From contig JALUKS010000175.1 in the NCBI GenBank assembly GCA_027056465.1, forward strand, positions 1 to 21,463: a DNA stretch of 21,463 bases. The letters are read 5' to 3'. Below the pieces are notes generated by a model. That model had not been told where the DNA came from. It ran no database searches and was given only the letters and a program-made list of their open reading frames with translations. Position numbers and translations under genes: made by a program. Below, piece after piece: positions 1 to 7,469 of the stretch; positions within the stretch are counted from its first letter, which is position 1; each line of letters opens with the position of its first letter. This stretch comes from Sulfurimonas sp. Its GTDB lineage: Bacteria; Campylobacterota; Campylobacteria; Campylobacterales; Sulfurimonadaceae.

Positions 1-842
1 AGCATCGGGATAGAGCGATGAGGGAGGTAGATAGAGAAACTTCTATAGATAGCCTCGTTGTCTAATGCCCCAAAAGGCTTGACATACTCACTCACATCTG
101 CGATAGCGACATAGAGAGTAGTGTTCTCATCATCCCAACAGATAGCATCATCATAATCTTTTGCAGTTACTGGGTCTATGGTACAGAAATCTAACTCTCG
201 TAAATCTTTACGATTAGGATACTCTTTCGCATTTACAGGAGGGAAAGATTTAGCTATTTCTAAAACATCCTCTTCAAATGCATCGTGTTTATTGAACTGT
301 GCCATTACGATTTTTTCATCGACAAGAGGGTCGGCGATATTGCCTAAGCACTCTAAAACTCTGTTTTCTTGGTTGTCTATCTTGAAAACATCCCCAGTTT
401 TATACTTCGCTAACTCCTCATGAGTAAGCTCTGCACCGATAGGAAAGTCGGTTTTTAAATCTACAAGTGACTTGTGGTTATCTTTAAACAGAATGTAAGC
501 TATGCTAAAGCTCTGCTCACGACCAACTATCTCAACTATCTTCGCCGAGGGTGTACCGCGTTTGCCAAGAAGACGTTGCGCGATGATGAGGTCACCCTCT
601 GTAGCGATACCCAGCTCTTCTATAAAGAGGTCACGGATATTTTCACCGATGACATGGAGATAGGCTGTCTCTTTTTGGACAAGTCCTAGCGTTCCAGCAC
701 GGTACTTTGAGTTAAACTTGTAAATAGACTCTTTTTTTGTGAGGTATTTTTTAGTGAGCCACTCTGTGACTATTTTTGCTTCATCGGGGGTAATGTCGAG
801 TTCACTCACACCAAGTGTGAGTCTTATAAGTAAAGATTTCAA
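1..842 (-). CDS. rnr: Ribonuclease R (VacB/RNB family), 5' part, cut by the window edge
   Basis: This is a 3'-to-5' exoribonuclease that degrades structured RNA in the cytoplasm. About 280 codons are present; the rest of the catalytic domain and the S1 domain lie off the left edge. The decisive motif is DPVTAKDYDDA, which keeps the four metal-binding Asp residues of the RNB active site in their usual spacing, followed by YVAIADVSEYV, ALDNEA and a YLPHRSIPML end, all typical of RNase R. The N-terminal part holds cold-shock-like beta-strand sequence. I chose a TTG start (840-842): the frame upstream reaches a stop within about 30 bases without an ATG, and the first in-frame ATG lies deep inside. 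The ribosome binding site is weak. The start lies 7 bases after the stop of the HDOD gene, so the two are probably co-transcribed and translationally coupled. Family call is firm; the exact start is less so. Confidence 0.93.
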   Translation of the reverse strand, partial: MKSLLIRLTLGVSELDITPDEAKIVTEWLTKKYLTKKESIYKFNSKYRAGTLGLVQKETAYLHVIGENIRDLFIEELGIATEGDLIIAQRLLGKRGTPSAKIVEIVGREQSFSIAYILFKDNHKSLVDLKTDFPIGAELTHEELAKYKTGDVFKIDNQENRVLECLGNIADPLVDEKIVMAQFNKHDAFEEDVLEIAKSFPPVNAKEYPNRKDLRELDFCTIDPVTAKDYDDAICWDDENTTLYVAIADVSEYVKPFGALDNEAIYRSFSIYLPHRSIPM

Positions 843-849
843 TTTCTTA

Positions 850-1650
850 TTAGTCGTTATTTTCTAATGCTGCTTCAAAGCTTGCAAGGTCTAAAGAGTA
901 CTTTTCTATAAGCTCTTTTGCAGCGAGAGTAGTCTTTTCTGTCATAACTCCACTGATAGGAACAGCAACACGTACAACATGAAGAATTTGTGCAGCATGC
1001 TTATCTTCCTCTTTGGCTTTTTCAGGGTTTTGGCAGTTTCTTATAACATCTACAAGACCCTCTTCAAATTTCCACTGAGCAAAGATAGTCGCACTTACTT
1101 CAGGTGCATCAACACCTACTACTTCTCTTTCTGCCGCTTCTACATCTCCAAGCTCTTTGAGTGCATTTGTAAACTCATCTTGTTTGGAATCTGCAATAAT
1201 CTGTTGTGCAACTAAAACTTTACCTATCTCAACAAGAAAAGCAGCTGGGGAGAGAACACCCATAAGCTTGTTCTCTTTTCTTATACACCATGCTGTCATA
1301 AGAGCATGTTGGTTTTTAGAGAGTGCTGAGAACATATCGTTGCTGATACCGTAAGGTGAGAGGTCAAGTGCAAAACTCTTTTTTACTATAGAAGCAAGAG
1401 CAAAACCCCGTACTGTTCCCATACCAAAGAGTCCAACTGCTTGAGAGATGGCGTTTATCTCTCTGCTAAATCCATAGAGAGGGGAGTTTGCAGCTTTAAG
1501 AATGTCTGCCGTTAGGAGTGGATCTTTCTCTAAAATCTTTACCATATCGTTAAAGCTACTATCTGGGTCTTGATATACTGCCTCTATTTTCATAGCAGAC
1601 TCTGGAAGCGGTGGGAGTTGTTTTATCTTTTTGAGTATCTCTTCAGTCAT
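850..1650 (-). CDS. HDOD-domain protein
   Basis: This is a 266-aa cytoplasmic protein of the HDOD family, a catalytically degenerate relative of HD phosphohydrolases often found in signalling or motility proteins. The N-terminal signature is clear: KQLPPLPESAMKI, then a stretch around DPLLTADILKAANSPLYG and the helix NAISQAVGLFGMGTVRGFAL. No other domain is recognisable in the C-terminal half, which is mainly helical. I chose the ATG at 1648-1650 because an AAGG motif lies 8 bases upstream and the domain starts right after it; the frame stays open 14 codons further upstream but that extension (MTIIVYLILYK...) looks like translated leader. The RNase R gene follows after 7 bases. The partner and ligand cannot be read from sequence. 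Confidence 0.88.
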   Translation of the reverse strand: MTEEILKKIKQLPPLPESAMKIEAVYQDPDSSFNDMVKILEKDPLLTADILKAANSPLYGFSREINAISQAVGLFGMGTVRGFALASIVKKSFALDLSPYGISNDMFSALSKNQHALMTAWCIRKENKLMGVLSPAAFLVEIGKVLVAQQIIADSKQDEFTNALKELGDVEAAEREVVGVDAPEVSATIFAQWKFEEGLVDVIRNCQNPEKAKEEDKHAAQILHVVRVAVPISGVMTEKTTLAAKELIEKYSLDLASFEAALENND

Positions 1651-1681
1651 AGAAATTACCTTATATAAAATTAAGTACACA

Positions 1682-1687
1682 ATTATA
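1682..1687 (-). promoter_or_regulatory. Candidate -10 box for the HDOD-rnr pair
   Basis: On the minus strand the sequence GACTATAATTG gives a perfect TATAAT 31 bases upstream of the HDOD start. No convincing -35 hexamer is present at 16-18 bases, which is common in Campylobacterota sigma-70 promoters. The rest of the 116-base divergent gap (1651-1766) is very AT-rich and must also hold the promoter for the plus-strand pair, for which only a loose TATTAT at 1731-1736 is visible. Confidence 0.4.
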
Positions 1688-1766
1688 GTCATAAGAGATA
1701 AATACAGACTGAATATTTACAAAATACTGATATTATTTTTTTAAATTTTAAATAAGGATATATTTT

Positions 1767-2093
1767 ATGCAAAGAGAAGCGATGTTAATACAGTTAGGTT
1801 ATGCACCAAATGAGGCATTAGTGAAACAGATAGGGGAGATTACAGAGAATACTTCTGGATATGGCAAGATTGAAAAACACATAATGGATCTTAGTGACCA
1901 TCTAAAAGTAAATAACGCTTATATCGCGATGTCAAACTCAACTAAACATTTTAAGATAAAGATAGAGTCTCCTACACCTGAGTTAGCAGAAGAAGCACAT
2001 GAAAAAGTGGCTCGTTTTAGTGAGAAGTTTAAAGTTGCTCTTCAAAAGCTAGAGAGTAAAGAGACATACTACATACTCGGATTTGAGGAGTAG
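1767..2093 (+). CDS. Unrecognised 108-aa protein
   Basis: I do not recognise this protein. It is small, soluble and acidic-to-neutral, with no signal peptide, membrane segment or cysteine. It looks like a mixed alpha/beta domain: a helical N-terminal half (EALVKQIGEITENTSGYGKI, then a helix with IEKHIMDLSDHLKV), a strand-like segment with AYIAMSNSTKHFKIKIES, a long charged helix and a closing strand ending YYILGFEE. The ATG has a good AAGGA ribosome binding site 8 bases upstream. The gene directly precedes the greB-like gene, whose ribosome binding site (GAGGAG) lies inside the last codons of this one, so the two are surely one transcript and coupled. A role linked to transcription elongation is possible from context alone but is not shown by the sequence. 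Confidence 0.8.
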   Translation: MQREAMLIQLGYAPNEALVKQIGEITENTSGYGKIEKHIMDLSDHLKVNNAYIAMSNSTKHFKIKIESPTPELAEEAHEKVARFSEKFKVALQKLESKETYYILGFEE

Positions 2094-2094
2094 T

Positions 2095-2622
2095 TTGTCA
2101 GTCGAACCTATGAGCCTTGAGGGGTATGACCTTTTAGTAGAGGAGTTTAAGTATCTGCTAGAGGAGGAGAAACCAAAAGTCGCTCATGAGAAACTTGTTG
2201 CCGCAGCTCAAGGTGATAGAAGTGAAAATGCAGATTATCATGCTGCTAAAGAGAAGTTGCGTTTTATAGATAAGCGACTTTTTTATCTTAATAAGATGAT
2301 TCAAAACTCCAAAATCATTGACCCCTCTTTACATGAACATAAAAAAGTCTCTTTTGGAAGTAGTGTTAAAGTTGTCAATATCGACAGTGATGAAGAGGAG
2401 TGCTATACTCTTTGTGGTGTTTTAGAGAGCGAGCCTGAAAATGGGCTTATTTCTATACACTCACCACTTGCAAAAGCTATGATTGGCAAGTCTGAAGGGG
2501 ATGAGTTTAAAGTACAACTTCCAAAAAAGAGTAAAGAGTATGAGATAGAGAGTGTGAACTATACAAATATTTTTCAGCTCAAGAAAAATATTCGTACACG
2601 AGTAGAGTTTGCCTTTCATTAA
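2095..2622 (+). CDS. greB: GreA/GreB-family transcript cleavage factor, GreB-like
   Basis: Gre factors insert a coiled coil into the secondary channel of RNA polymerase and stimulate cleavage of backtracked RNA. The motif GDRSENADYHAAKEKLRFID, around residues 40-60, is the tip and second helix of the coiled coil with the acidic D/E pair at the tip; GDRSENADY and the following IDKRLFYLNK match GreB more closely than GreA. The C-terminal FKBP-like domain is present, with ISIHSPLAKAMIGKSEGDEF. At 175 aa it is slightly longer than E. coli GreB. I chose the TTG at 2095-2097: it lies 4 bases after GAGGAG (2085-2090), whereas the ATG at 2110 has no ribosome binding site and the TTG at 2083 would overlap that motif. 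A strict GreA-versus-GreB assignment needs a tree. Confidence 0.88.
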   Translation: MSVEPMSLEGYDLLVEEFKYLLEEEKPKVAHEKLVAAAQGDRSENADYHAAKEKLRFIDKRLFYLNKMIQNSKIIDPSLHEHKKVSFGSSVKVVNIDSDEEECYTLCGVLESEPENGLISIHSPLAKAMIGKSEGDEFKVQLPKKSKEYEIESVNYTNIFQLKKNIRTRVEFAFH

Positions 2623-2658
2623 AAAAGGGAGAAATTCACTTTAGAAACTTTTGTTCTT

Positions 2659-3456
2659 TTAGTTTTGAATCTGTTTTTTATTGGTAAGTTGCTGAAGATA
2701 GTTGGAAATATTTATAAGAGAAAAAGTCACTAAAAATATAAGCAAACCAGGAAAAAAACTTACCCACCAAGCTATCTCTACCACATCTTTTCCACCACTA
2801 AGTATACTTCCCCAGCTCATTTGAGGTGCTACGATGCCGAGACCTAAAAAACTTAGAGCAGATTCAGCAAGTATTGCACCACCCACACCAAAGGTAAAAC
2901 TTACGAAGTATATAGGAGCTAAGATAGGAGCATAATATTTAAAGAGAATTTTAAGTCGGCTTATCTTAGCTATATCGAGAATCTTTATGTATGGTTGTGA
3001 AGTGATTTTAAAACTCTCAGCTCTTATAAGTCTTGCAGTTGTCATCCAGCCTGTTATAGAGATGATAAGGATGAGAACCCATGCTGAGGCATTGACATAA
3101 CTGACAAGGGCTAGGAGTAAAAAAAATGTTGGAAATGTTAAAAAAAGATCGACTAGTACTATAAACACTTTGTCACTCTTTCCTCTAAAGTATCCAGCAA
3201 GAGAACCTAGAAGTAAGCCTGTGAGTGAGGCTATAAATGCAGAACCTACACCAATGATAAGGGAGACTTTCCCACCTTCCATCAGTCGAGCTAAGATATC
3301 ACGACCGAGTCTATCTGTTCCTAAAAAAAACTCCGTAGAAGGTGCAACTAAGATAGAATTACGGTGTAGGGTATAGGCATCAAGGTCAAAAATAGAGGTG
3401 CCAAAAAAAGAGAAAGTAAAAACAAACAGGAGTATAAATATACTAAATAGGGGCAT
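2659..3456 (-). CDS. Orphan ABC transporter permease, OppC/DppC type
   Basis: This is an inner-membrane permease of the peptide/nickel ABC family (BPD_transp_1). It shows an N-terminal membrane segment (SIFILLFVFTFSFF), the family motif FFLGTDRLGRDILARLMEG, four or five further hydrophobic helices, and the C-terminal signature AESALSFLGLGIVAPQMSWG. Length (about 265 aa) is normal. The cytoplasmic coupling loop is unusual: where OppC proteins have EAAR..G, this one reads KILDIAK, so the Glu, both Ala and the Gly are replaced. No OppB-like partner, ATPase or binding protein is visible on either side. It sits 12 bases after flgK, on the same strand, and probably shares its transcript. I chose the ATG at 3454-3456; a TTG at 3460-3462 is equally possible, as neither has a clear ribosome binding site. 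Confidence 0.85.
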   Translation of the reverse strand: MPLFSIFILLFVFTFSFFGTSIFDLDAYTLHRNSILVAPSTEFFLGTDRLGRDILARLMEGGKVSLIIGVGSAFIASLTGLLLGSLAGYFRGKSDKVFIVLVDLFLTFPTFFLLLALVSYVNASAWVLILIISITGWMTTARLIRAESFKITSQPYIKILDIAKISRLKILFKYYAPILAPIYFVSFTFGVGGAILAESALSFLGLGIVAPQMSWGSILSGGKDVVEIAWWVSFFPGLLIFLVTFSLINISNYLQQLTNKKQIQN

Positions 3457-3468
3457 TCTCAACTACTG

Positions 3469-5343
3469 TTACATCCCTAAAAGTGTCTGCATCATCTCAT
3501 CTACTGCAGTAATAACTTTTGCTGCTGCACCATAAGAATTTTGGTACTTGATGAGGTTTGTAAGCTCTTCATCTGTATTTACTTTTGATACTGAGTAATA
3601 CTCCAGCTCTACAGCATTATATTGTGTAGTGGTTGTTTCATTTTTAGTAATTGCTGCATTTGTAGAGACTCCAACAAAGGTTGCTGTTGTGTCAAACATA
3701 CCATAAGCAGTTGTATTATAGATTTGATTACCAACTTCAAAATCATACTTCTCATACTGCTGTTGTATCATATTTTGAGCAACTTGATTATCCCCTGCAC
3801 TACTAGAATAACCAGCATGCAGATTTGTTGAATCATTTGCAATAGATGAAGTAAGATTAATATTACTCGCACTGTCTCCATCTAAATATCTTCCAAGACC
3901 TAAGGCACCAGCAAAGTTGGTTCCTGAAGCAAAGTCACTAGTTGTGAGTGTGTCTTCAAGTGAAAATGTATAACCATCAGACTCTGCTGATGGATCCATC
4001 CCTAATTCTAGTCTTGTGATGCCATCAGCTGATTGTTGGTAATTATATGTAATAAAGTCATCAATATCATTAGTTGCATTCCCATCATTATTATCATCTT
4101 TAGTTGCTTTTATTTGTGCTTCAATAGAGTTACTATTATTCTCACCACCTAAGGATGTAGACTCATCTATGTTAATAGCTCTTCTTGATACCTCATTCCC
4201 ATCAATATCGTATACAACAAGATCAAAAGAGCCTTCATTAATATTTAAGTTTGAAGTAGCTAGTGAATCTTCTTTATCTATAGTTTGAGGGTTTGACTGC
4301 ATACTTGTTGTAGAACTTGCAGCATAAAGATTATTGGTTGATTCTATAAGACCTTTTGCAAATGCATCGAGTTGTTCAGTAACCTCTTGTATAGTACCAT
4401 TCATTGGTGCACCTGTTGCAGCATCAATAGTTCCACCTCGTAGGTCAAAGATAGCACCTACTTCACCACTATTTATAGACTCTTCCATTGGGAGGAGACT
4501 CCCATCTTGTCTCTCATAAGAGACAGAGTTAAAGCCATTTTGATTGCTAGCATTTGTAACTTTAAGGGGGTGAAAAGTATTTCCATCAACAAGATTAAAG
4601 CCATTCACACTAAGTGTGTAACTGCCTGTTCTACTATTTGAATTGGAGTCTATCTGAATATTAGACTCCAACTGCCCCTGCTTAACTTCAGATCCTATAA
4701 GACGAGAGAGCGAACGCTCTAGTACATTACGCTGGTCTCTTAAATCACTTGCTATATAAACATCACCTGCTTCTGCTGCATCTATGGAGCCATTTAAATC
4801 TGCTAATTGTGAAGTAAGGGAGTTGACTTCGTCAATATCTGTAGAGAGTTGGTCATCAAGAGTACTCTGTAAGGATTTGACTTGTGACTGAGTTTGCTGA
4901 ATATGCTGAGTTAATGTTTCAGTCTGTTTTGCAAGAGCAATTTTAGCAGAATCGTTATCTGGGTTGTCTGAAAATGTCTGCCATGAATCATAATAATCAG
5001 CAAGATCGGCTTTGACACCCACCCCATCTATCTCAGGAAAGTATGTTGAAAGTTCTTCAAGTGTCTGTTGTGTAAAGTCTCCATACTCTTTATCCGCAGA
5101 GATACTTGTATATCTATCAAAAACATAATTATCAAACACTCTTGAAACATTTTGAACATCTGTTCCATTACCCACATTGCCTGCACCAGTGTAAAGAGGA
5201 GTTTGTGCAGACTGGACAACACGTTGGCGACTATAACCTTCTACTTCTGCATTTGAAATATTATTACCAGTTACATTTATTCCAACTTGTGCAGCACTTA
5301 ATCCACTGTAGCCAATATTAAGAGTGTTAAATATAGAAGCCAT
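3469..5343 (-). CDS. flgK: Flagellar hook-associated protein 1 (FlgK)
   Basis: FlgK is exported through the flagellar type III system and forms the first hook-filament junction ring. The N-terminal helix carries the axial-protein signature GYSGLSAAQVGINVTGNNIS followed by NAEVEGYSRQRVV. The C-terminal end has the matching heptad region, with ELTNLIKYQNSYGAAAKVI and TAVDEMMQTLLGM. The middle (about residues 110-540) is the variable, surface-exposed part, rich in Asn, Ser, Thr and Asp. Length (624 aa) is normal for this group. The start ATG lies one base after the flgN stop, so chaperone and substrate are translationally coupled, as is usual. The final residues are those FlgN binds in other bacteria. 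Confidence 0.96.
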   Translation of the reverse strand: MASIFNTLNIGYSGLSAAQVGINVTGNNISNAEVEGYSRQRVVQSAQTPLYTGAGNVGNGTDVQNVSRVFDNYVFDRYTSISADKEYGDFTQQTLEELSTYFPEIDGVGVKADLADYYDSWQTFSDNPDNDSAKIALAKQTETLTQHIQQTQSQVKSLQSTLDDQLSTDIDEVNSLTSQLADLNGSIDAAEAGDVYIASDLRDQRNVLERSLSRLIGSEVKQGQLESNIQIDSNSNSRTGSYTLSVNGFNLVDGNTFHPLKVTNASNQNGFNSVSYERQDGSLLPMEESINSGEVGAIFDLRGGTIDAATGAPMNGTIQEVTEQLDAFAKGLIESTNNLYAASSTTSMQSNPQTIDKEDSLATSNLNINEGSFDLVVYDIDGNEVSRRAINIDESTSLGGENNSNSIEAQIKATKDDNNDGNATNDIDDFITYNYQQSADGITRLELGMDPSAESDGYTFSLEDTLTTSDFASGTNFAGALGLGRYLDGDSASNINLTSSIANDSTNLHAGYSSSAGDNQVAQNMIQQQYEKYDFEVGNQIYNTTAYGMFDTTATFVGVSTNAAITKNETTTTQYNAVELEYYSVSKVNTDEELTNLIKYQNSYGAAAKVITAVDEMMQTLLGM

Positions 5344-5344
5344 T

Positions 5345-5773
5345 TTATACTCTCACTTCAAGAATAGAAGGATTTTTAGAGGCTACTTTATTGTAACCTT
5401 GCATCTCCATAGGTACTAATCTTTCTAAAAAGGTATTGTAAAGATTGCTGACTACTAAAACAAGTTTTGCGTAGTGTTTATTTACTTCTCTGAGGTGATT
5501 GAGCTCACTTTTAAGCTCATCAAGAAGTTGGTGTTGCTCTTTGTTGAGCAAGTTTGGAAGATCAGTATCAGGATTAGCTGTCATTAAAGAGGATATCTCA
5601 TGGTCTATTATCGCTTTTTTTGCTTCAAAGCTTTTAAGTTTTTCTTCTTTAAGTGAGAGTCTTTCAAACTGAGCATCATGCGCAGCTTTTTTTATATCTT
5701 CTATGTCAGATTTTGTTATATCTATAATGTCTCTTAAATCATTTAAGGCATTTTGCAAGTGTTGTGATAACAT
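5345..5773 (-). CDS. flgN: FlgN-type export chaperone for hook-associated proteins
   Basis: This 142-aa protein is almost entirely helical, with long amphipathic helices (LQNALNDLRDIIDITKSDIE near the N terminus, LLDELKSELNHLREVNKHYA near residue 85) and no membrane segment. It matches the FlgN family in size, helical layout and in the conserved NKHYAKLVLVVSNLYNTFL region followed by a short tail. FlgN keeps FlgK and FlgL soluble and delivers them to the export gate. Position gives strong support: it sits between flgM and flgK, with one base separating its stop from the flgK start. Its ATG has a good AGGAG ribosome binding site. Sequence identity in this family is low, so the call rests on context and architecture together. 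Confidence 0.85.
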   Translation of the reverse strand: MLSQHLQNALNDLRDIIDITKSDIEDIKKAAHDAQFERLSLKEEKLKSFEAKKAIIDHEISSLMTANPDTDLPNLLNKEQHQLLDELKSELNHLREVNKHYAKLVLVVSNLYNTFLERLVPMEMQGYNKVASKNPSILEVRV

Positions 5774-5799
5774 CTCTAACTCCTGATTACTTTAGTTGT

Positions 5800-6006
5800 T
5801 TATGAAAGTAAATTCTCCGCCATCTTTTGTGCAGTGGCTTGAATATTTACTTTATACTCCTTAGAGTTTATGGACTCTTTGAGTTGGTCTACTCTGCTAC
5901 GCTCATTTTGAGTAGTAGATTGAGTACTCTGTTTTGTTTCTTTAGATTCATTTGTCTTGCTTTGATAAGCCATACGAACAGTACTGTTTGTTGTTTGCGA
6001 AATCAT
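5800..6006 (-). CDS. flgM: Anti-sigma-28 factor FlgM
   Basis: FlgM binds sigma-28 (FliA) and blocks late flagellar genes until it is exported through the finished hook. The 68-aa product has a polar, probably disordered N-terminal half (ETKQSTQSTTQNERSR) and the conserved C-terminal binding region VDQLKESINSKEYKVN followed by IQATAQKMAENLLS. I chose the ATG at 6004-6006 because AAGGA sits about 7 bases upstream; an in-frame ATG 8 codons earlier would place the ribosome binding site inside the gene and add a leader-like MYRYKGKD. A sigma-28-like promoter lies directly upstream, so FlgM can be resupplied as its target sigma factor becomes active. Confidence 0.9.
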   Translation of the reverse strand: MISQTTNSTVRMAYQSKTNESKETKQSTQSTTQNERSRVDQLKESINSKEYKVNIQATAQKMAENLLS

Positions 6007-6026
6007 ATCTTTTCCTTTATATCTGT

Positions 6027-6053
6027 ACATCGGTAAAAATAGGATTTTCTTTA
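6027..6053 (-). promoter_or_regulatory. Sigma-28 (FliA)-type promoter of flgM
   Basis: On the minus strand, TAAAGAAA (6046-6053) and ACCGATGT (6027-6034) are separated by exactly 11 bases. The enterobacterial sigma-28 consensus is TAAAGTTT, 11 bases, GCCGATAA, and Campylobacterota variants keep TAAA and CGAT. The -10 element ends about 20 bases before the flgM start, leaving room for the ribosome binding site. It lies in the 69-base gap between flgJ and flgM, the only real gap within the flagellar run. Confidence 0.8.
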
Positions 6054-6075
6054 ATTTTTGTTTCTTAGAAAAACA

Positions 6076-6381
6076 CTATCTTCCTTCGCTTAGATAATCA
6101 TAAAGCATCTGTGAAAATCCAAAACTTCCCGCACTTGCTTTTGAAAGCTCATCTCTATACATTGATTTATACACTTTATCCCCAGGATCTTTTTGAGAGG
6201 AGAAGAGGTCTTTATCATTTTTTGCGGCATTATCCATAAGCATTTTTACTATAACTGCTTCAAAGGCATCTGTCTGTTTTCTTAGCTCTTTATCCTCACT
6301 CTTGGGATTTATTTTTGGGATAGCACTATTTTGTGTTAAGAGTTGCGATTGTGCCTGTAGAGCATTCATTCCATAGTTCAT
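6076..6381 (-). CDS. flgJ: Rod-binding protein FlgJ, N-terminal domain only
   Basis: FlgJ acts in the periplasm as the cap or scaffold for assembly of the flagellar rod. This 101-aa version holds only the rod-binding domain, recognisable by ELRKQTDAFEAVIVKMLMDN and, near the end, YRDELSKASAGSFGFSQMLY. The glycosidase (muramidase) domain of enterobacterial FlgJ is absent, which is normal in Campylobacterota. It starts one base after the flgI stop codon; a GGAGG motif in the last flgI codons serves as its ribosome binding site, so the two are coupled. Confidence 0.9.
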   Translation of the reverse strand: MNYGMNALQAQSQLLTQNSAIPKINPKSEDKELRKQTDAFEAVIVKMLMDNAAKNDKDLFSSQKDPGDKVYKSMYRDELSKASAGSFGFSQMLYDYLSEGR

Positions 6382-6382
6382 T

Positions 6383-7426
6383 TTACATTACCTCCAAATC
6401 AGCTGAAATACTTCCAGCAGTTTTCATCGCTTCAAGGATGGAGATAATGTCTTTTGGTGTTGCACCCATTTTCTGTAGAGATCTAACAAGATTTGCAACT
6501 GTTGTAGTGCCTTTTTTTGTATAAATTTCATCTTCATTGAGACCAATGACAAGATTTTTATCTACAGCTATTGAGCCAGCAGGTGCAGTCATATTTTTCT
6601 GTTCAACTATCTTTATCGTGATATCACCATGAGTAAGGATAATAGGTTTTAGCTCAATATCTACTCCCGCAACAATAGTTCCAGTGCGCTCATTAATGAT
6701 AATCTTATCTTTAGGCTTATAGTCCATATTAATATCTTGAACCTCGGCTAAAAATTCTATCATAGAACGATTTTTTGGGCATTTAAGTTTAACACTTCGT
6801 GAGTCTGTAGCAACAGCTACTTGCGTGCTATAAAAATGGTTAATTGCTTTTTGTACAGCTATGGCATTTTGAAAGTCAGCATCTTTAAGAGAGAGAGTCG
6901 CATACTTTTGGTGAAAGAGATCAATGTTAATCTCTCGTTCTATCAAACCACCTTGAAAAACTCTACCAGTAGTGGGATGGCTAGGTGTAGTTCCACGAGT
7001 GTTTCTCCCTCCAATACTTACACTTCCTTGAGCAAGTGCGTATATCTTTCCATCTACCCCTTTCATAGGTGTCATAAGAAGTGTCCCACCTTCTAAAGAC
7101 TTTGCATCACCTATAGAGGAGACCGTTACGTCAAATTGGTCTCCTTGTCTAGCAAATGGTTTCATCGTCGCAGTGACAACAACAGCTGCAACATTTTTAG
7201 ACTTGATGTCGATTGGTTTCATATCTATGTTCATGGCTTTGAGCATGTTTGAGATTGATTGGAGTGTGAATTTTGAAGTTGTTCCATCACCAGTTTTGTT
7301 GAGACCAACTACGAGAGAGTAGCCGATAATCTGGTTTTCACGAACACCAACGATGTTAGAAACATCACTAATTTTTGTCGCGTTTAAAGAGCTAAAAAGT
7401 AGAGCAAATAGTATAAGTAGCTTCAT
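6383..7426 (-). CDS. flgI: Flagellar P-ring protein FlgI
   Basis: FlgI is secreted by the Sec system and polymerises around the rod in the peptidoglycan layer to form the P ring. The first 16 residues are a signal peptide (MKLLILFALLFSSLNA). The mature protein begins with the family signature: KISDVSNIVGVRENQIIGYS followed by LVVGLNKTGDGT. Other family motifs are GGTLLMTPMKGVDG, YALAQGSVSIGG and, at the end, TVANLVRSLQKMGATPKDII. Length (347 aa) is typical. The ATG has an AAAGGA ribosome binding site 6 bases upstream, which is half of a perfect inverted repeat. A sigma-54-like promoter overlaps the end of the preceding gene. Confidence 0.97.
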   Translation of the reverse strand: MKLLILFALLFSSLNATKISDVSNIVGVRENQIIGYSLVVGLNKTGDGTTSKFTLQSISNMLKAMNIDMKPIDIKSKNVAAVVVTATMKPFARQGDQFDVTVSSIGDAKSLEGGTLLMTPMKGVDGKIYALAQGSVSIGGRNTRGTTPSHPTTGRVFQGGLIEREINIDLFHQKYATLSLKDADFQNAIAVQKAINHFYSTQVAVATDSRSVKLKCPKNRSMIEFLAEVQDINMDYKPKDKIIINERTGTIVAGVDIELKPIILTHGDITIKIVEQKNMTAPAGSIAVDKNLVIGLNEDEIYTKKGTTTVANLVRSLQKMGATPKDIISILEAMKTAGSISADLEVM

Positions 7427-7430
7427 TAAA

Positions 7431-7450
7431 TTTCCTTTTGTTAAAGGAAA
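7431..7450 (-). promoter_or_regulatory. Perfect hairpin that includes the flgI ribosome binding site
   Basis: The minus strand reads TTTCCTTT, AACA, AAAGGAAA: an 8-bp perfect stem with a 4-base loop. The right arm is the flgI Shine-Dalgarno sequence. A transcript coming through from the upstream kinase locus would contain both arms and could hide the site. A transcript from the sigma-54-like promoter would start near 7442, inside the loop, and lack the left arm. The stem has only two G-C pairs, so its stability is modest. Confidence 0.55.
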
Positions 7451-7452
7451 AA

Positions 7453-7469
7453 AGCAAAAACTATACCAA
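7453..7469 (-). promoter_or_regulatory. Sigma-54 (RpoN)-type promoter of the flgI operon
   Basis: On the minus strand TTGGTATAGTTTTTGCT carries GG and GC separated by exactly 10 bases, the invariant -24/-12 geometry of sigma-54 promoters (consensus TGGCAC, 5 bases, TTGCA). The CAC part of the -24 element is not conserved. It lies 28 bases upstream of the flgI start and overlaps the last codons of the broken kinase gene. Middle flagellar genes in Campylobacter and Helicobacter are known to depend on sigma-54. Confidence 0.65.

Noticed and set aside
5106..5321. Plus-strand open frame rich in His and Tyr within flgK
   Set aside because: It is the complement of the conserved flgK N-terminal coding sequence and has no ribosome binding site or recognisable domain.
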